Origin: a virus
Virus record (IMG/VR): IMGVR_UViG_3300045411_000234
Coordinates: 1 to 24,608 of that record
Reading direction: 5' to 3' (one strand)
Length of the DNA stretch: 24,608 nt
Shown piece after piece: positions 8,511 to 15,151 of the stretch (position 1 is its first letter; each line of letters begins with the position of its first letter). A program made the translations under genes and the position numbers. The notes beneath the pieces were generated by a model, which worked only from the letters and a program-made list of their open reading frames with translations, was not told the DNA's origin and made no database searches.

Positions 8511-8585
8511 TGGAGGGTCGGGCCGGAGTCGAACCGGCATCGCCGGGGCCACAACCCGGCGCTCTACCGTTGAGCTACCGATCCC
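8511..8585 (-). tRNA. tRNA-His (anticodon GTG)
   Basis: A full cloverleaf can be folded on the minus strand: D-arm GCTC/GAGC, anticodon stem CCGGG/CCCGG with loop TTGTGGC, T-stem GCCGG/CCGGC with loop TTCGACT, encoded CCA at 8511-8513. The anticodon is GTG, and an extra G precedes position 1 (8585), as expected for tRNA-His. The acceptor stem has one A3-C70 mismatch, and the discriminator is T rather than the usual C. It lies between the terminase gene and a small gene. Confidence 0.85.
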
Positions 8586-8590
8586 CGATG

Positions 8591-8851
8591 CTAACCGCCG
8601 GGGGCGGCGCGAAATCTTGTGATCTTTGCGTCGCAGTAGCACTTGGGCAGGCTACAGCGCTTGCCGTAAACCCGATACCGTTTGCCGGTATCGAGGTCGG
8701 TCACCACGCCGCGCGGTCCGGGCCCTCGACCGTCAATCCGCTTGTCGTCTTCGGCGCTCAACCGCATACGTACACGGCGGCCCCTGAAGACCGGGGTGAA
8801 AGTGAAGCCGTCAGTCAGCGGCATGGTTTCGTTGTTCTGTGGTGATTCCAC
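8591..8851 (-). CDS. Small Cys-containing hypothetical protein
   Basis: The 86-residue product is not a family I can name. It has a basic FRGRRVRMRLSAEDDKRIDG stretch, a beta-like segment GVVTDLDTGKRYRVYGKRC and a late CSLPKCYCDA cluster that could bind a metal. The GTG start at 8851 is supported by GGAG eight bases upstream. It lies between tRNA-Glu and tRNA-His in the leftward operon. No membrane segment or signal peptide is seen. Confidence 0.6.
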   Translation of the reverse strand: MESPQNNETMPLTDGFTFTPVFRGRRVRMRLSAEDDKRIDGRGPGPRGVVTDLDTGKRYRVYGKRCSLPKCYCDAKITRFRAAPGG

Positions 8852-8884
8852 GTTTACTTCTCCTTCTGTTTCAACCTTCTACGT

Positions 8885-8959
8885 TGGTAGGGCCGGGCGG
8901 AGTTGAACCGCCATCCTCGGGTTGAAGGCCCGGTGGCCTGACCCTTAGCCTACGGCCCC
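8885..8959 (-). tRNA. tRNA-Glu-like (anticodon TTC)
   Basis: The minus strand folds into a tRNA: acceptor GGGGCCG/CGGCCCT (with one G-T pair), discriminator A and encoded CCA (8885-8887), T-stem GGCGG/CCGCC with loop TTCAACT. The anticodon stem is CCGGG/CCCGA (outer pair C-A mismatched) with loop CCTTCAA, giving anticodon TTC (Glu). The base before the anticodon is C rather than the near-universal T, so decoding capacity is less certain. Its 5' end overlaps the stop of the preceding nuclease gene. Confidence 0.75.
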
Positions 8960-9601
8960 TAAGCCGGTCTGACAAACGCTGGGATAGAGTTTTATGGCTC
9001 GCCCTTCGCGTATGATGCCCACACCCCTAATTTTGCCCGCGTCGATCCACTTCGTCAGCGAACATCGCGCGCTAACGTTGCTGGCATAGTGGTGGTGCAA
9101 CTTGTCTATCGCGCTCTTCAGCCCGATCCCCGGTTCCGCCTCGACGATGGACCGCAACGCCCGGCACGTTTGCTGATACGGTGTCCAGCGCTCGCTGCTC
9201 CGGTTGCCCGCTTCGGCGAAGGTCTTCTGCTCATCGCGGAGCGCGTCCCCTAAGTAGTACGTCACAATTCTGCGGTTTAACGGTGCCTCCACATCTATCG
9301 ACACCGTGGGGCCGACAGAGAGAACGCCGACGCCGTAACTCCTGCACACGTGGTTTGCAAAGCCCGTGGTTCGGGGAACCGCCACGGAGATGAAATGGGC
9401 AAATCCCAGCCAGCCGACAGCCTGCTCGATCACCTTGAGGCCGAAGACTGTCTTACATTCGATCACCCACAGTAGTCGATCTCGGCGCGCCACAACATCA
9501 GCGACATGAGCGCCCCGCATCGGTTGGACCTCCTGAAACACTTCCCACTCGTCGGCCTGGAGCCACTTCACCAAAATGCGCGCGAGTTCGGCCTCGGTCA
9601 T
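8945..9601 (-). CDS. PD-(D/E)XK-like nuclease with C-terminal winged-helix-like region
   Basis: The 218-residue product has an N-terminal region with EVFQEVQP (E24), ADVVAR (D35) and WVIECKT (E48-x-K50), the D...ExK pattern of PD-(D/E)XK nucleases, in which these residues bind the metal and cut DNA. Residues about 140-205 look like a small helical/winged-helix region ending in a beta hairpin (IRGVGIIREGRAIKLYP). It could be an endonuclease or a restriction-like or repair protein. The start at 9601 abuts tRNA-Thr, and its last 15 bases, including TAA, lie inside tRNA-Glu. The family call rests on the catalytic pattern. Confidence 0.65.
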   Translation of the reverse strand: MTEAELARILVKWLQADEWEVFQEVQPMRGAHVADVVARRDRLLWVIECKTVFGLKVIEQAVGWLGFAHFISVAVPRTTGFANHVCRSYGVGVLSVGPTVSIDVEAPLNRRIVTYYLGDALRDEQKTFAEAGNRSSERWTPYQQTCRALRSIVEAEPGIGLKSAIDKLHHHYASNVSARCSLTKWIDAGKIRGVGIIREGRAIKLYPSVCQTGLGAVG

Positions 9602-9605
9602 ACCC

Positions 9606-9681
9606 TGGAGCCGCCGCCCCGAATCGAACGGGGGACCGAGTGCTTACGAGGCACCCGCTCTACCAACTGAGCTACGGCGGC
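9606..9681 (-). tRNA. tRNA-Thr (anticodon CGT)
   Basis: This is a canonical 76-base tRNA on the minus strand: acceptor GCCGCCG/CGGCGGC, D-stem GCTC/GAGC, anticodon stem GGTGC/GCACT with loop CTCGTAA (anticodon CGT), T-stem CCCCG/CGGGG with loop TTCGATT, discriminator T and encoded CCA at 9606-9608. No mismatches are seen apart from one G-T pair. Its 5' end overlaps the last 10 bases of the upstream gene. Confidence 0.93.
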
Positions 9682-10067
9682 GTAATCGGTTCCCATCCCA
9701 CGCACTCCAGTCGCTCTACTAACTCGCGGCCCGCCCCGGATCGGCAGCGGTCATGAGCTACCACCTCGTAGGTTGCCAGAACCCCGCGCTCGTCGGTCTC
9801 TATCTCACCCGGTGGCCACACAACGGTGAAGCGGGTGCCGATTGGTCTGAGGCCGGCGGTCGCGGACTCTTTACCGCCATCCCCGCAGGGTGGAGTGTCC
9901 TGCTCGGGATCTGGTGACGGGGCGTGCCCGTCTCTCTCGCCGGCCTGTGCGCGCGAGGAGCATCCAGTAGTTGCCACTCCGCAGGTGTGCTTGACCCGCC
10001 CAAACACGCACGCTTCGCAGCAGTGCGCCGGGTCGGGGCGATATGGGCGGCTCACCAGATCGGGCAT
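9672..10067 (-). CDS. Cys-rich hypothetical protein ending inside tRNA-Thr
   Basis: The 131-residue product has a possible zinc site near the N-terminus (HCCEACVFGRVKHTC, then C at about residue 37) and a C-terminal half that looks like a small alpha/beta fold (IGTRFTVVWPPGEIETDERG then ATYEVVAHDRC). The family is unknown. The ATG at 10067 has GAGGTGG upstream and overlaps the preceding stop as TGATG. A longer open frame upstream belongs to other genes. The stop TAG is made by bases 8-10 of tRNA-Thr. Confidence 0.6.
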   Translation of the reverse strand: MPDLVSRPYRPDPAHCCEACVFGRVKHTCGVATTGCSSRAQAGERDGHAPSPDPEQDTPPCGDGGKESATAGLRPIGTRFTVVWPPGEIETDERGVLATYEVVAHDRCRSGAGRELVERLECVGWEPITPP

Positions 10068-10261
10068 CAGTACCACCTCGACAGGGGTTTCAGCATGTGT
10101 TCCTCTCGGACCTCCGTGCCGTCCGGGTCTCGCCCCAGCGCCACCCGCTGCCGCGCCCGGATGATGCGTCGGAACAGTCGCCGCACGGCGCGCCCAGGCG
10201 AACCGCAGGTAGCCTTCGCGGACCACCGGGGGAAGCGGGCGTTGTGGAAACGGACGCCCAT
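10067..10261 (-). CDS. Small basic hypothetical protein
   Basis: The 64-residue, strongly basic product (RRLFRRIIRARQRVALGRDP) has no recognised domain. The ATG at 10261 has GGAGG five bases upstream and overlaps the stop of the 38-residue membrane peptide gene as TGATG. A longer version starting at GTG 10369 is open, but its first 36 codons lie over the membrane peptide in another frame and lack a good start signal. A nucleic-acid-binding role is possible because of the charge. Confidence 0.5.
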   Translation of the reverse strand: MGVRFHNARFPRWSAKATCGSPGRAVRRLFRRIIRARQRVALGRDPDGTEVREEHMLKPLSRWY

Positions 10262-10377
10262 CACCACCTCCGGCGGCAGCGCAGGTAGCAGCGCAGGTAG
10301 CACCACAACAGCCACGTTGCCAACAGCAAGCACACCAAGCAGCCGGCCCTGGCGATGTTGGTCAGCCACTCACCCAC
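10261..10377 (-). CDS. 38-residue single-helix membrane peptide
   Basis: The peptide reads VGEWLTNIARAGCLVCLLLA then a hydrophobic stretch with paired WCYLRC motifs and a basic RRRW end. This gives one clear transmembrane helix with a positively charged tail. GTG at 10377 has GGAAGG six bases upstream, and the stop overlaps the next ATG as TGATG. It is too short for standard gene finders. It could be a holin-like or membrane-anchored peptide; no lysis genes are otherwise visible here. Function is not assigned. Confidence 0.5.
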   Translation of the reverse strand: MGEWLTNIARAGCLVCLLLATWLLWCYLRCYLRCRRRW

Positions 10378-10759
10378 GGCGCACCTTCCAGTCCCCAACC
10401 GCAATCAACTCAACCAGGGGAACCAAGACACCCTCAAAATTGTCACCATCGCCCCCCTTTACGCGCCTTTCCTTCTGTCGGGCCACGTCTCTGGCAATGT
10501 CCTTGAGGTGCGCAGTCGGAAGCACCAGCCAACAGTCGGGTGCAAACTCGATGGCCCAAAAGTCTGCCTCTGTGGTGGCGATCCCGCTCGGTCTCCCGTG
10601 TTGCAGGTACTCGATAAAGACGTTGCCCGTCTGTCGACATTTCTCGTCGGATTTACATTCCACCTTGGCGTGAAACAACACGTTGGCGAAGGCGGCTTCA
10701 CGAAGGCCGCCATCCCGAAGGTCGATATCAAACCCTGCTCGGGCCAACCCTTTAGCCAT
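10370..10759 (-). CDS. PD-(D/E)XK-like nuclease
   Basis: The 129-residue protein has FDIDLRDGGLRE (D11/D13, E21) followed by AKVECKSDEKCRQTGNVFIE (E34-x-K36) and GRPSGIATTEADFWAIEF, then LVLPTAHLKDIAR. The spaced D...ExK core and the SGIxTTEAxxW segment match a phage family related to PD-(D/E)XK or Holliday-junction-resolvase folds, likely cutting DNA or branched intermediates. The ATG has GAGGTGGA directly upstream and overlaps the end of the methyltransferase gene by 8 bases. Its own end overlaps the membrane peptide gene. The exact substrate is unknown. Confidence 0.7.
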   Translation of the reverse strand: MAKGLARAGFDIDLRDGGLREAAFANVLFHAKVECKSDEKCRQTGNVFIEYLQHGRPSGIATTEADFWAIEFAPDCWLVLPTAHLKDIARDVARQKERRVKGGDGDNFEGVLVPLVELIAVGDWKVRRG

Positions 10760-11636
10760 TCCACCTCACCCACACATCGCCCAGATCCCCGAACGCGGCA
10801 TGAAACTTCGCCACGTCCGCGCCCAAATAGACCACCGCAGACGGAAAGGGCGCGGCGTTCTCGTGGCCGCTGAAGTGTAAACGCCCATCCACGAAGCAAA
10901 CCGCGCAGTCTCGCAGCAAGCGAAACCAGTCCGTATCCACGCGAGCCGGCACCAGGGCCACTGCTTCCGGAACCTCACCGGAAACGTAGGAATCGACAAG
11001 TTTCCCAACCCATTCCCCGATTTCACGTCCATACGGGGGGTTCATGTAGACGCGGCCCGTCCACCTGTGCTGCAATCCGTCGTCCTGAACCGTATAGCGG
11101 GTGGTGGCGGGTACATTGTGAACCTCTGCCATCTCCGCGCAAGGGTCCAGGTCCACTCCGCCCAGAACCGTGGTCGCCCGCTCGACCACTTCTGCGGGGC
11201 TGGTCCATTCGGAGCTTTTGCTCGACAGGTGGACTTCCAGCCTGCGCCGACCCTCGTCCGAAAAAAGCCCTACGGGAGGGCTTTTTTGTTCTTGCGGCTG
11301 GTTAGGTGCATCCAGCAATCCCTGTAGGGCACGCCCCAACGGTAGCCTTTTGCCGCTGTCCACCAGTCGCACGAGGCTAAACAGTCGCTTGACGTACTTG
11401 GCGTTATAACCGTGCTCCGCCAACGCCCATCGCTTGAACTGCTCTATCCCTGCGCGGGCACCGCGTCCTTGAGTCTTGGCGGCCTCAACGGTGGTGGTAC
11501 GCGCCTTTCGTAACTCGCGCCCGACCGTGGTCTTGTGTTGGACCGCTAGTGATGCGTTCTGCCGGGCCTGCTCCTCGTGGTAGTGAATCGACTTGGTGAT
11601 TTCGTCGAGCTTCGTCTTGGTCTGAAGTTCCGTCAT
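10752..11636 (-). CDS. DNA N6-adenine methyltransferase (phage Dam family) with N-terminal helical domain
   Basis: The 294-residue protein has two parts. Residues about 1-110 are helical and resemble DUF3102-type regions. Residues about 140-294 match the phage DNA N-6-adenine methyltransferase family: SEWTSPAEVVERA, LGGVDLDPCAEMAE, DDGLQHRWTGRVYMNPPYGR with catalytic NPPY at 199-202, VALVPARVDTDWF and FPSAVVYLG. It would methylate adenine in DNA, perhaps protecting the phage genome or marking it for packaging or replication. The ATG at 11636 overlaps the upstream stop as ATGA. A perfect terminator-like hairpin lies in the linker at codons about 115-125. Confidence 0.9.
   Translation of the reverse strand: MTELQTKTKLDEITKSIHYHEEQARQNASLAVQHKTTVGRELRKARTTTVEAAKTQGRGARAGIEQFKRWALAEHGYNAKYVKRLFSLVRLVDSGKRLPLGRALQGLLDAPNQPQEQKSPPVGLFSDEGRRRLEVHLSSKSSEWTSPAEVVERATTVLGGVDLDPCAEMAEVHNVPATTRYTVQDDGLQHRWTGRVYMNPPYGREIGEWVGKLVDSYVSGEVPEAVALVPARVDTDWFRLLRDCAVCFVDGRLHFSGHENAAPFPSAVVYLGADVAKFHAAFGDLGDVWVRWNG
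11261..11287. terminator. Intrinsic-terminator-like hairpin inside the methyltransferase gene
   Basis: AAAAAAGCCCT (11261-11271) pairs perfectly with AGGGCTTTTTT (11277-11287) around a 5-base loop. Because the arms end in A6 and T6, the structure reads as a GC-core stem with a U-tract in both directions. It lies wholly within the coding sequence, between the N-terminal helical domain and the methyltransferase domain, and stays in frame. It may terminate part of the leftward transcripts or block rightward antisense RNA. Effect not shown. Confidence 0.6.
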
Positions 11637-12517
11637 TGCAGTCCACCTTCTTGCCCACCGGCCCGGCGGAGATCCCTCTGGGCCTGCCTCGTGGAAATAT
11701 GCAGGTTCTCTGCGATCTGTCTCCGCGTCAATCCCCGCTGGCGCAACTCCCAGACGAGGTTCTTTCGCTCCGCCAGTGTTGTGAAGCGTCCCCTCGGGCA
11801 CGGTTTCCCGGATCGGGGAATCACAAGCCTGGCCTTAACGCAATCGGGGCAACGGACCCTTGGGTTACCCCGATTCACCTTAAACCCGTTGCCGCAAAAT
11901 CCACAAGTGCGGGTCGTGCATGCGGCGACATGCTGAGACCAGGCGTTCTTTATGCACGTCATGGAGATTTTCTCCCTGGTTGGCCTCGGCAGGGGTACGA
12001 GTGCCCGGAGCAAGGCCACACGTTCCCAGCCATTGTCTGGACCACCTTTCCGTCTCCGATCACCAAAGTTTCGGATGTCGGCGTTTTCTCTCATCCGCTC
12101 TCGAATCTTCTCTGGAACGCATCGTGCGCCACACTCCAAGCCCATCAACAGGTTCCGTTCGAGGTGTCCCATGTTTCTCGTGCTAAGGCCGTGACGGAGG
12201 AAGTGCGCTCCAATGGTTTTGAGGACTTCTCCACACACGGAGCAGGTAATCGCGCCTTTATCTACGACGATCAGTGGCTTGCCTTCTGCGCGCAGGCTCC
12301 TCACCCTCTCCTCACTCCAACGCAACGCACAGTGGCGAGTGCAAAAGATTGCGGAATTGCGACCGGGTCGCAACTCCGAGGGCCGGACACTGAACGTCTT
12401 GCCGCAGTTCGGGCACACGAGCGAAACAGACCGCTTGGACGCCTCGTACTTACAGGCATAACTACAATACCGACCATCTCGCTTGAGTGGGCCACCGCAG
12501 TGTTGGCAAGTTCTCAT
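11633..12517 (-). CDS. Four-zinc-module HTH protein, probable transcription regulator
   Basis: The 294-residue product has four Cys/His modules: C4-C7-C18-C22; C35-C38-C59-C63; a Ros-like C92-C95-H105-H109; and C205-C208-C223-C226. A helix-turn-helix follows at about 257-284 (LRQRGLTRRQIAENLHISTR). The zinc modules and HTH point to DNA binding. It overlaps the sigma factor gene upstream as ATGA and the methyltransferase gene downstream as ATGA. Translational coupling to a sigma factor suggests it acts with it, perhaps as a late activator; this is inference. A homing-endonuclease relative without its nuclease domain is an alternative. Confidence 0.7.
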   Translation of the reverse strand: MRTCQHCGGPLKRDGRYCSYACKYEASKRSVSLVCPNCGKTFSVRPSELRPGRNSAIFCTRHCALRWSEERVRSLRAEGKPLIVVDKGAITCSVCGEVLKTIGAHFLRHGLSTRNMGHLERNLLMGLECGARCVPEKIRERMRENADIRNFGDRRRKGGPDNGWERVALLRALVPLPRPTREKISMTCIKNAWSQHVAACTTRTCGFCGNGFKVNRGNPRVRCPDCVKARLVIPRSGKPCPRGRFTTLAERKNLVWELRQRGLTRRQIAENLHISTRQAQRDLRRAGGQEGGLQ

Positions 12518-13059
12518 GCCGTCTTCAACCTCTTCCTCATCTCCTCCATGGCCTCTTCCTTCAGGGAGTAGACCTCCCGCCGCCCCATCCGCTTGGCGCA
12601 CTCGGTAAGTGGCAACCCGTCCAGGTAGTGCATCTCCAGCACGCGTCGGTGGGCCGTGCGCATACAAGCCATGACCCGCAACACGCGACTAACCGCCTCC
12701 CTGTGCTCTGCACAAAAGTGGGGGTCGCTCCAAGATCCAGCCTCCATTTCCACGGTTTCGTCTATGCGGTCGTTGTCCCCGCAGGTGAGCATGGTCGCGT
12801 TTTTGTATTCCGACCGCCTCACGCTCATCAGGCAGGCCCCGCGCACGGCGGCCAGGGCGAAGCCTTGGAACGGAACACCCCTACTAGCGTTGTAGAGGCC
12901 CGTCTGCTTCCAAAGTTCCGCCCCAGCAACCTGTTCGAGGTCATCCACCTCGAACGAGGGCGGCAGGCGCTTTGCTACCGCCCGGGCAATACTGCGCGCC
13001 CACGGCGCGTGCTCCTCGAAGAGCTTGAGTCGGGCGCGGCGGGTGGGACCGAGGATCAC
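12514..13059 (-). CDS. Phage-encoded sigma-70-family RNA polymerase sigma factor
   Basis: The 181-residue protein has sigma region 2 at about 11-82 (FEEHAPWARSIARAV, then VDDLEQVAGAELWKQTGLYN, then FQGFALAAVRGACLMSVRRS) and region 4 at about 120-178 (AHRRVLEMHYLDGLPLTECA, ending KEEAMEEMRKRL). It would direct host RNA polymerase to phage promoters, probably the late ones. It lacks region 1.1 and a full region 3, like group 3/4 or FliA-like small factors. The GTG at 13059 has GGAGG eight bases upstream and overlaps a micro-ORF as GTGA. The next gene is a zinc/HTH regulator, ATGA-coupled. Confidence 0.87.
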   Translation of the reverse strand: MILGPTRRARLKLFEEHAPWARSIARAVAKRLPPSFEVDDLEQVAGAELWKQTGLYNASRGVPFQGFALAAVRGACLMSVRRSEYKNATMLTCGDNDRIDETVEMEAGSWSDPHFCAEHREAVSRVLRVMACMRTAHRRVLEMHYLDGLPLTECAKRMGRREVYSLKEEAMEEMRKRLKTA

Positions 13060-13121
13060 CGCGTTATCCTCCGCACCTCGAACGGCCCCCAGCGCCGATT
13101 CTGGTTTTCGGAGCGTATCAC
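13056..13121 (-). CDS. Possible 21-residue micro-ORF coupled to the sigma factor
   Basis: GTG at 13121 gives VIRSENQNRRWGPFEVRRIT plus a final Arg. Both ends make GTGA overlaps: with the micro-ORF before it and with the sigma gene after it. It has no strong ribosome binding site of its own. It may be a real basic peptide or a leader that carries ribosomes to the sigma factor. Only junction geometry supports it. Confidence 0.35.
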   Translation of the reverse strand: MIRSENQNRRWGPFEVRRITR

Positions 13122-13174
13122 CAGTAAATCCCGACTTTGCAGTAGTCAGACCACGTATCCACCCCAGTACTCAC
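13118..13174 (-). CDS. Possible 18-residue micro-ORF
   Basis: GTG at 13174 gives VSTGVDTWSDYCKVGIYW. It overlaps the stop of the 132-residue gene as GTGA and the next micro-ORF as GTGA. The peptide has no known pattern. As above, support comes from the repeated overlap geometry rather than the sequence. Confidence 0.3.
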   Translation of the reverse strand: MSTGVDTWSDYCKVGIYW

Positions 13175-13569
13175 GACCTCAGCGGGTCCGCGGGCTTCAA
13201 TCGCGCCCGCCCCGTATCCGTCAGGACCGCCCGACGGAACGGGAGTGGCTCATGGCCGAGTTCGATGTACCCCTTGTGCGCCGCGTACCGCAATGCCGGA
13301 AGTATCTGCGCCCGAGTGACGCCCCGATCACCAAGCGGAGGGAGTTTGAACCGCAGGCGCGTCAGCAACTCGGGGAACGTGGTCGGCCCCGGCTTCAGAG
13401 CTTCCAGTACCGCCTGGAGCACTCCGGTCTGGCGCGTGCGCTTCTTCCGGGGCACGGTACTCTCATCCCCGAGCAGCCGTTTCACCTCCCGTGCTGCCGC
13501 CTTCGGCGATAGGTAGATCCGCGCCTGCTGGGCTACCCACCGGACTGCCAACACCACCCGATTCGTCAC
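13171..13569 (-). CDS. Small protein with a winged-helix-like C-terminal domain
   Basis: The 132-residue product has a basic N-terminal half and a C-terminal region (TFPELLTRLRFKLPPL, then RAQILPALRYAAHKGYIELG, ending in RRAVLTDTGRARL) that reads like a winged helix with two helices and a beta wing. A DNA-binding role is therefore plausible, but I do not recognise the family. GTG at 13569 has GGAGG nearby and overlaps the preceding 27-residue gene as GTGA. It sits just upstream of the sigma factor unit. Confidence 0.55.
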   Translation of the reverse strand: MTNRVVLAVRWVAQQARIYLSPKAAAREVKRLLGDESTVPRKKRTRQTGVLQAVLEALKPGPTTFPELLTRLRFKLPPLGDRGVTRAQILPALRYAAHKGYIELGHEPLPFRRAVLTDTGRARLKPADPLRS

Positions 13570-13649
13570 GGCTTCCTCCGCCCCGCCAAGAGGCAGGTCA
13601 CGAGACTAAGCACGTGACCAACCAGAACGCAAAACACGACCTCAGCCAC
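13566..13649 (-). CDS. 27-residue membrane peptide
   Basis: The peptide has a hydrophobic core (VVFCVLVGHVLSLVTCLLAG) followed by basic RRKP, which fits one short transmembrane helix. AAAGGAG lies six bases before the GTG at 13649, and the stop overlaps the next gene as GTGA. Function unknown; the membrane call is from composition. Confidence 0.45.
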   Translation of the reverse strand: MAEVVFCVLVGHVLSLVTCLLAGRRKP

Positions 13650-13667
13650 AGTTCACTCCTTTCAATG

Positions 13668-13886
13668 TCACAGTTGCTCCGCCGCCCTGATCCACCTCGC
13701 CAGCGCGCGGGACAGGCTGTTGTACTCCGCCAGTAACTCTCGCGCTCCCTGCACGTCGCCAGGACTCGGCGGATACATGTTGTCGGGCTCGCCTGTTATC
13801 GGCTTCCCGTCATCGGTGTACGCCACCACGCAGAACCCTTGCGGCACTATCAGCATCCGGCGGATGATCTCCAGTCGCCCGTTCAC
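13668..13886 (-). CDS. Small hypothetical protein
   Basis: The 72-residue product (VNGRLEIIRRMLIVPQGFCV, then YTDDGKPITGEPDNMYPP, then a helical tail AEYNSLSRALARWIRAAEQL) has an N-terminal beta-like part and a C-terminal amphipathic helix. I do not recognise it. GTG at 13886 overlaps the upstream stop as GTGA. A much longer ORF in the same frame extends to 14813, but it overlaps other genes and only parts of it look coding. Confidence 0.6.
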   Translation of the reverse strand: MNGRLEIIRRMLIVPQGFCVVAYTDDGKPITGEPDNMYPPSPGDVQGARELLAEYNSLSRALARWIRAAEQL

Positions 13887-14605
13887 TCCGCCACCTGCAC
13901 CTGCCGCAGCACCGTCAGCACCTCCGTCAGCGTGTACTGCCCGCTGGCCGCTGCTGCTTCCGCCACCATCTGCGCTCCGTGGCCCAGCCCGCGGCTCTTG
14001 TCCCCTGCCTCGATGGTCTTGCTCAGCCACTCCCGCGCCTTGTCCCGCGCCATCCACTCGGGGCTGTCCAAGTCGGCCAGCGCTGACACGAGCGCCCGTC
14101 GGTATGCCGCCGCCAAATCCTCCAAGTGCCGCTCCGCCAACTGCGCCATCAGCGCCCTGTGCTCGGGCCGGCCCCGCTGCTCCAGAACCGCCCGTTGCGT
14201 CACCCCCAGCCATTCCGCTGTCTCCGCCACCCTCTCCCCTCGGTCCGCCGCCGCCGCTATCTCCCGCCGCTCCGCCGGGGACAGGTTCCGAGGGCCGCGT
14301 GTTGGCGTTGATCCAGAGGTCGGCGCATCGGGGGGAGCAGAAATCGACCCATCGGTCCCCGGTGTACATGCTGAAGCCGAAGGCGCGTCCTCCGCAGTTG
14401 GCGCACCGCTTACCTCCCTCTCCGCTGACCGCATCCGCTCCGCCTGCTCCCGCGCCTTCCGTACCGACTTCGGCGGCCTCCACTCCGCACGCCACCCCGC
14501 TGGTAGGTCCTCGCCCTCCGCCGCCGACGCGGATTTCCGAAGTGGTCTTTGGGCACGAACTCCCTGCCCCTGAACCGCCGCTTCGCTCTCGCTCTTCTCC
14601 ATCAC
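13883..14605 (-). CDS. HTH protein with an apparent internal frame disturbance
   Basis: The 240-residue frame starts at GTG 14605 (or ATG 14602), directly after the preceding stop. Its C-terminal half looks real: NLSPAERREIAAAADRGERV, then ETAEWLGVTQRAVLEQRG (HTH-like), then long helices. This could be a DNA-binding or small-terminase-like protein. The middle (about 14270-14425) is Ala/Ser/Pro-rich in this frame with poor GC3, whereas another frame there encodes a clean Cys4 zinc ribbon (CANCGG...FCSPRC) with very high GC3. The gene may carry two compensating frameshifts or overlap another gene. No specific function is claimed. Confidence 0.5.
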   Translation of the reverse strand: MMEKSESEAAVQGQGVRAQRPLRKSASAAEGEDLPAGWRAEWRPPKSVRKAREQAERMRSAEREVSGAPTAEDAPSASACTPGTDGSISAPPDAPTSGSTPTRGPRNLSPAERREIAAAADRGERVAETAEWLGVTQRAVLEQRGRPEHRALMAQLAERHLEDLAAAYRRALVSALADLDSPEWMARDKAREWLSKTIEAGDKSRGLGHGAQMVAEAAAASGQYTLTEVLTVLRQVQVAE

Positions 14606-14935
14606 TCACTGAGTTGCCAGCCATACCCTCCACCTGTCCTTGTTCAGGAGCCTCACCGGGTTCCGCCTGAACTCCTCCATGCAGCGACGACACACGAGGC
14701 GCTCGTTGTTCGTCACCCGGTCGATCACCTCGAACTCCGCTACCGCGTCTAGGTCGTGGCACCCAGCCATCTCGCAGTCGCATGGAGTCCAGTCCCACGG
14801 CTGGATTTTCCACTCCCCGCCCTGGAACGGGTCAGCCGGAAGTCGCGGTCGCGCCGCTCCCCCGGTACCAGCGCCTAACAGCGCCGCGAAGAATCCCCGC
14901 CGAAGCAACCCGGGTTTATCGTTGGCCATGGCCAT
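14606..14935 (-). CDS. Cys-rich protein with a Tat-like N-terminus
   Basis: The product is 109 residues from ATG 14935, or 107 from ATG 14929; neither has a strong ribosome binding site. The N-terminus has a twin Arg followed by a hydrophobic stretch (LLRRGFFAALLGAGTGG), resembling a Tat signal or a short membrane anchor. Then come WTPCDCEMAGCHDLD and LVCRRCMEEF, a possible four-Cys metal site. Export is uncertain because a soluble zinc protein would also fit. It is the first clear gene of the leftward operon, so its upstream region may hold the operon promoter. Confidence 0.55.
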   Translation of the reverse strand: MAMANDKPGLLRRGFFAALLGAGTGGAARPRLPADPFQGGEWKIQPWDWTPCDCEMAGCHDLDAVAEFEVIDRVTNNERLVCRRCMEEFRRNPVRLLNKDRWRVWLATQ

Positions 14936-15151
14936 AGTATGCACCCGTTTCCCGTCCGTACCCCCATTTCGTTGTGCTTTGTGCTTTAAGACCACCCTCC
15001 CCACAAAGGTGGTCCCCCCCTGGGTGGTGACACCCACGCACGGAGGTATCCCTCCACGGGGCCCCCCGGCCCGAGGGACCCAAACGAGTGCGCATGGCCC
15101 CCCGGGCACCCTACCCCGGCAGGCGTGGCGGACTACCCGGGCAGGCACCGC

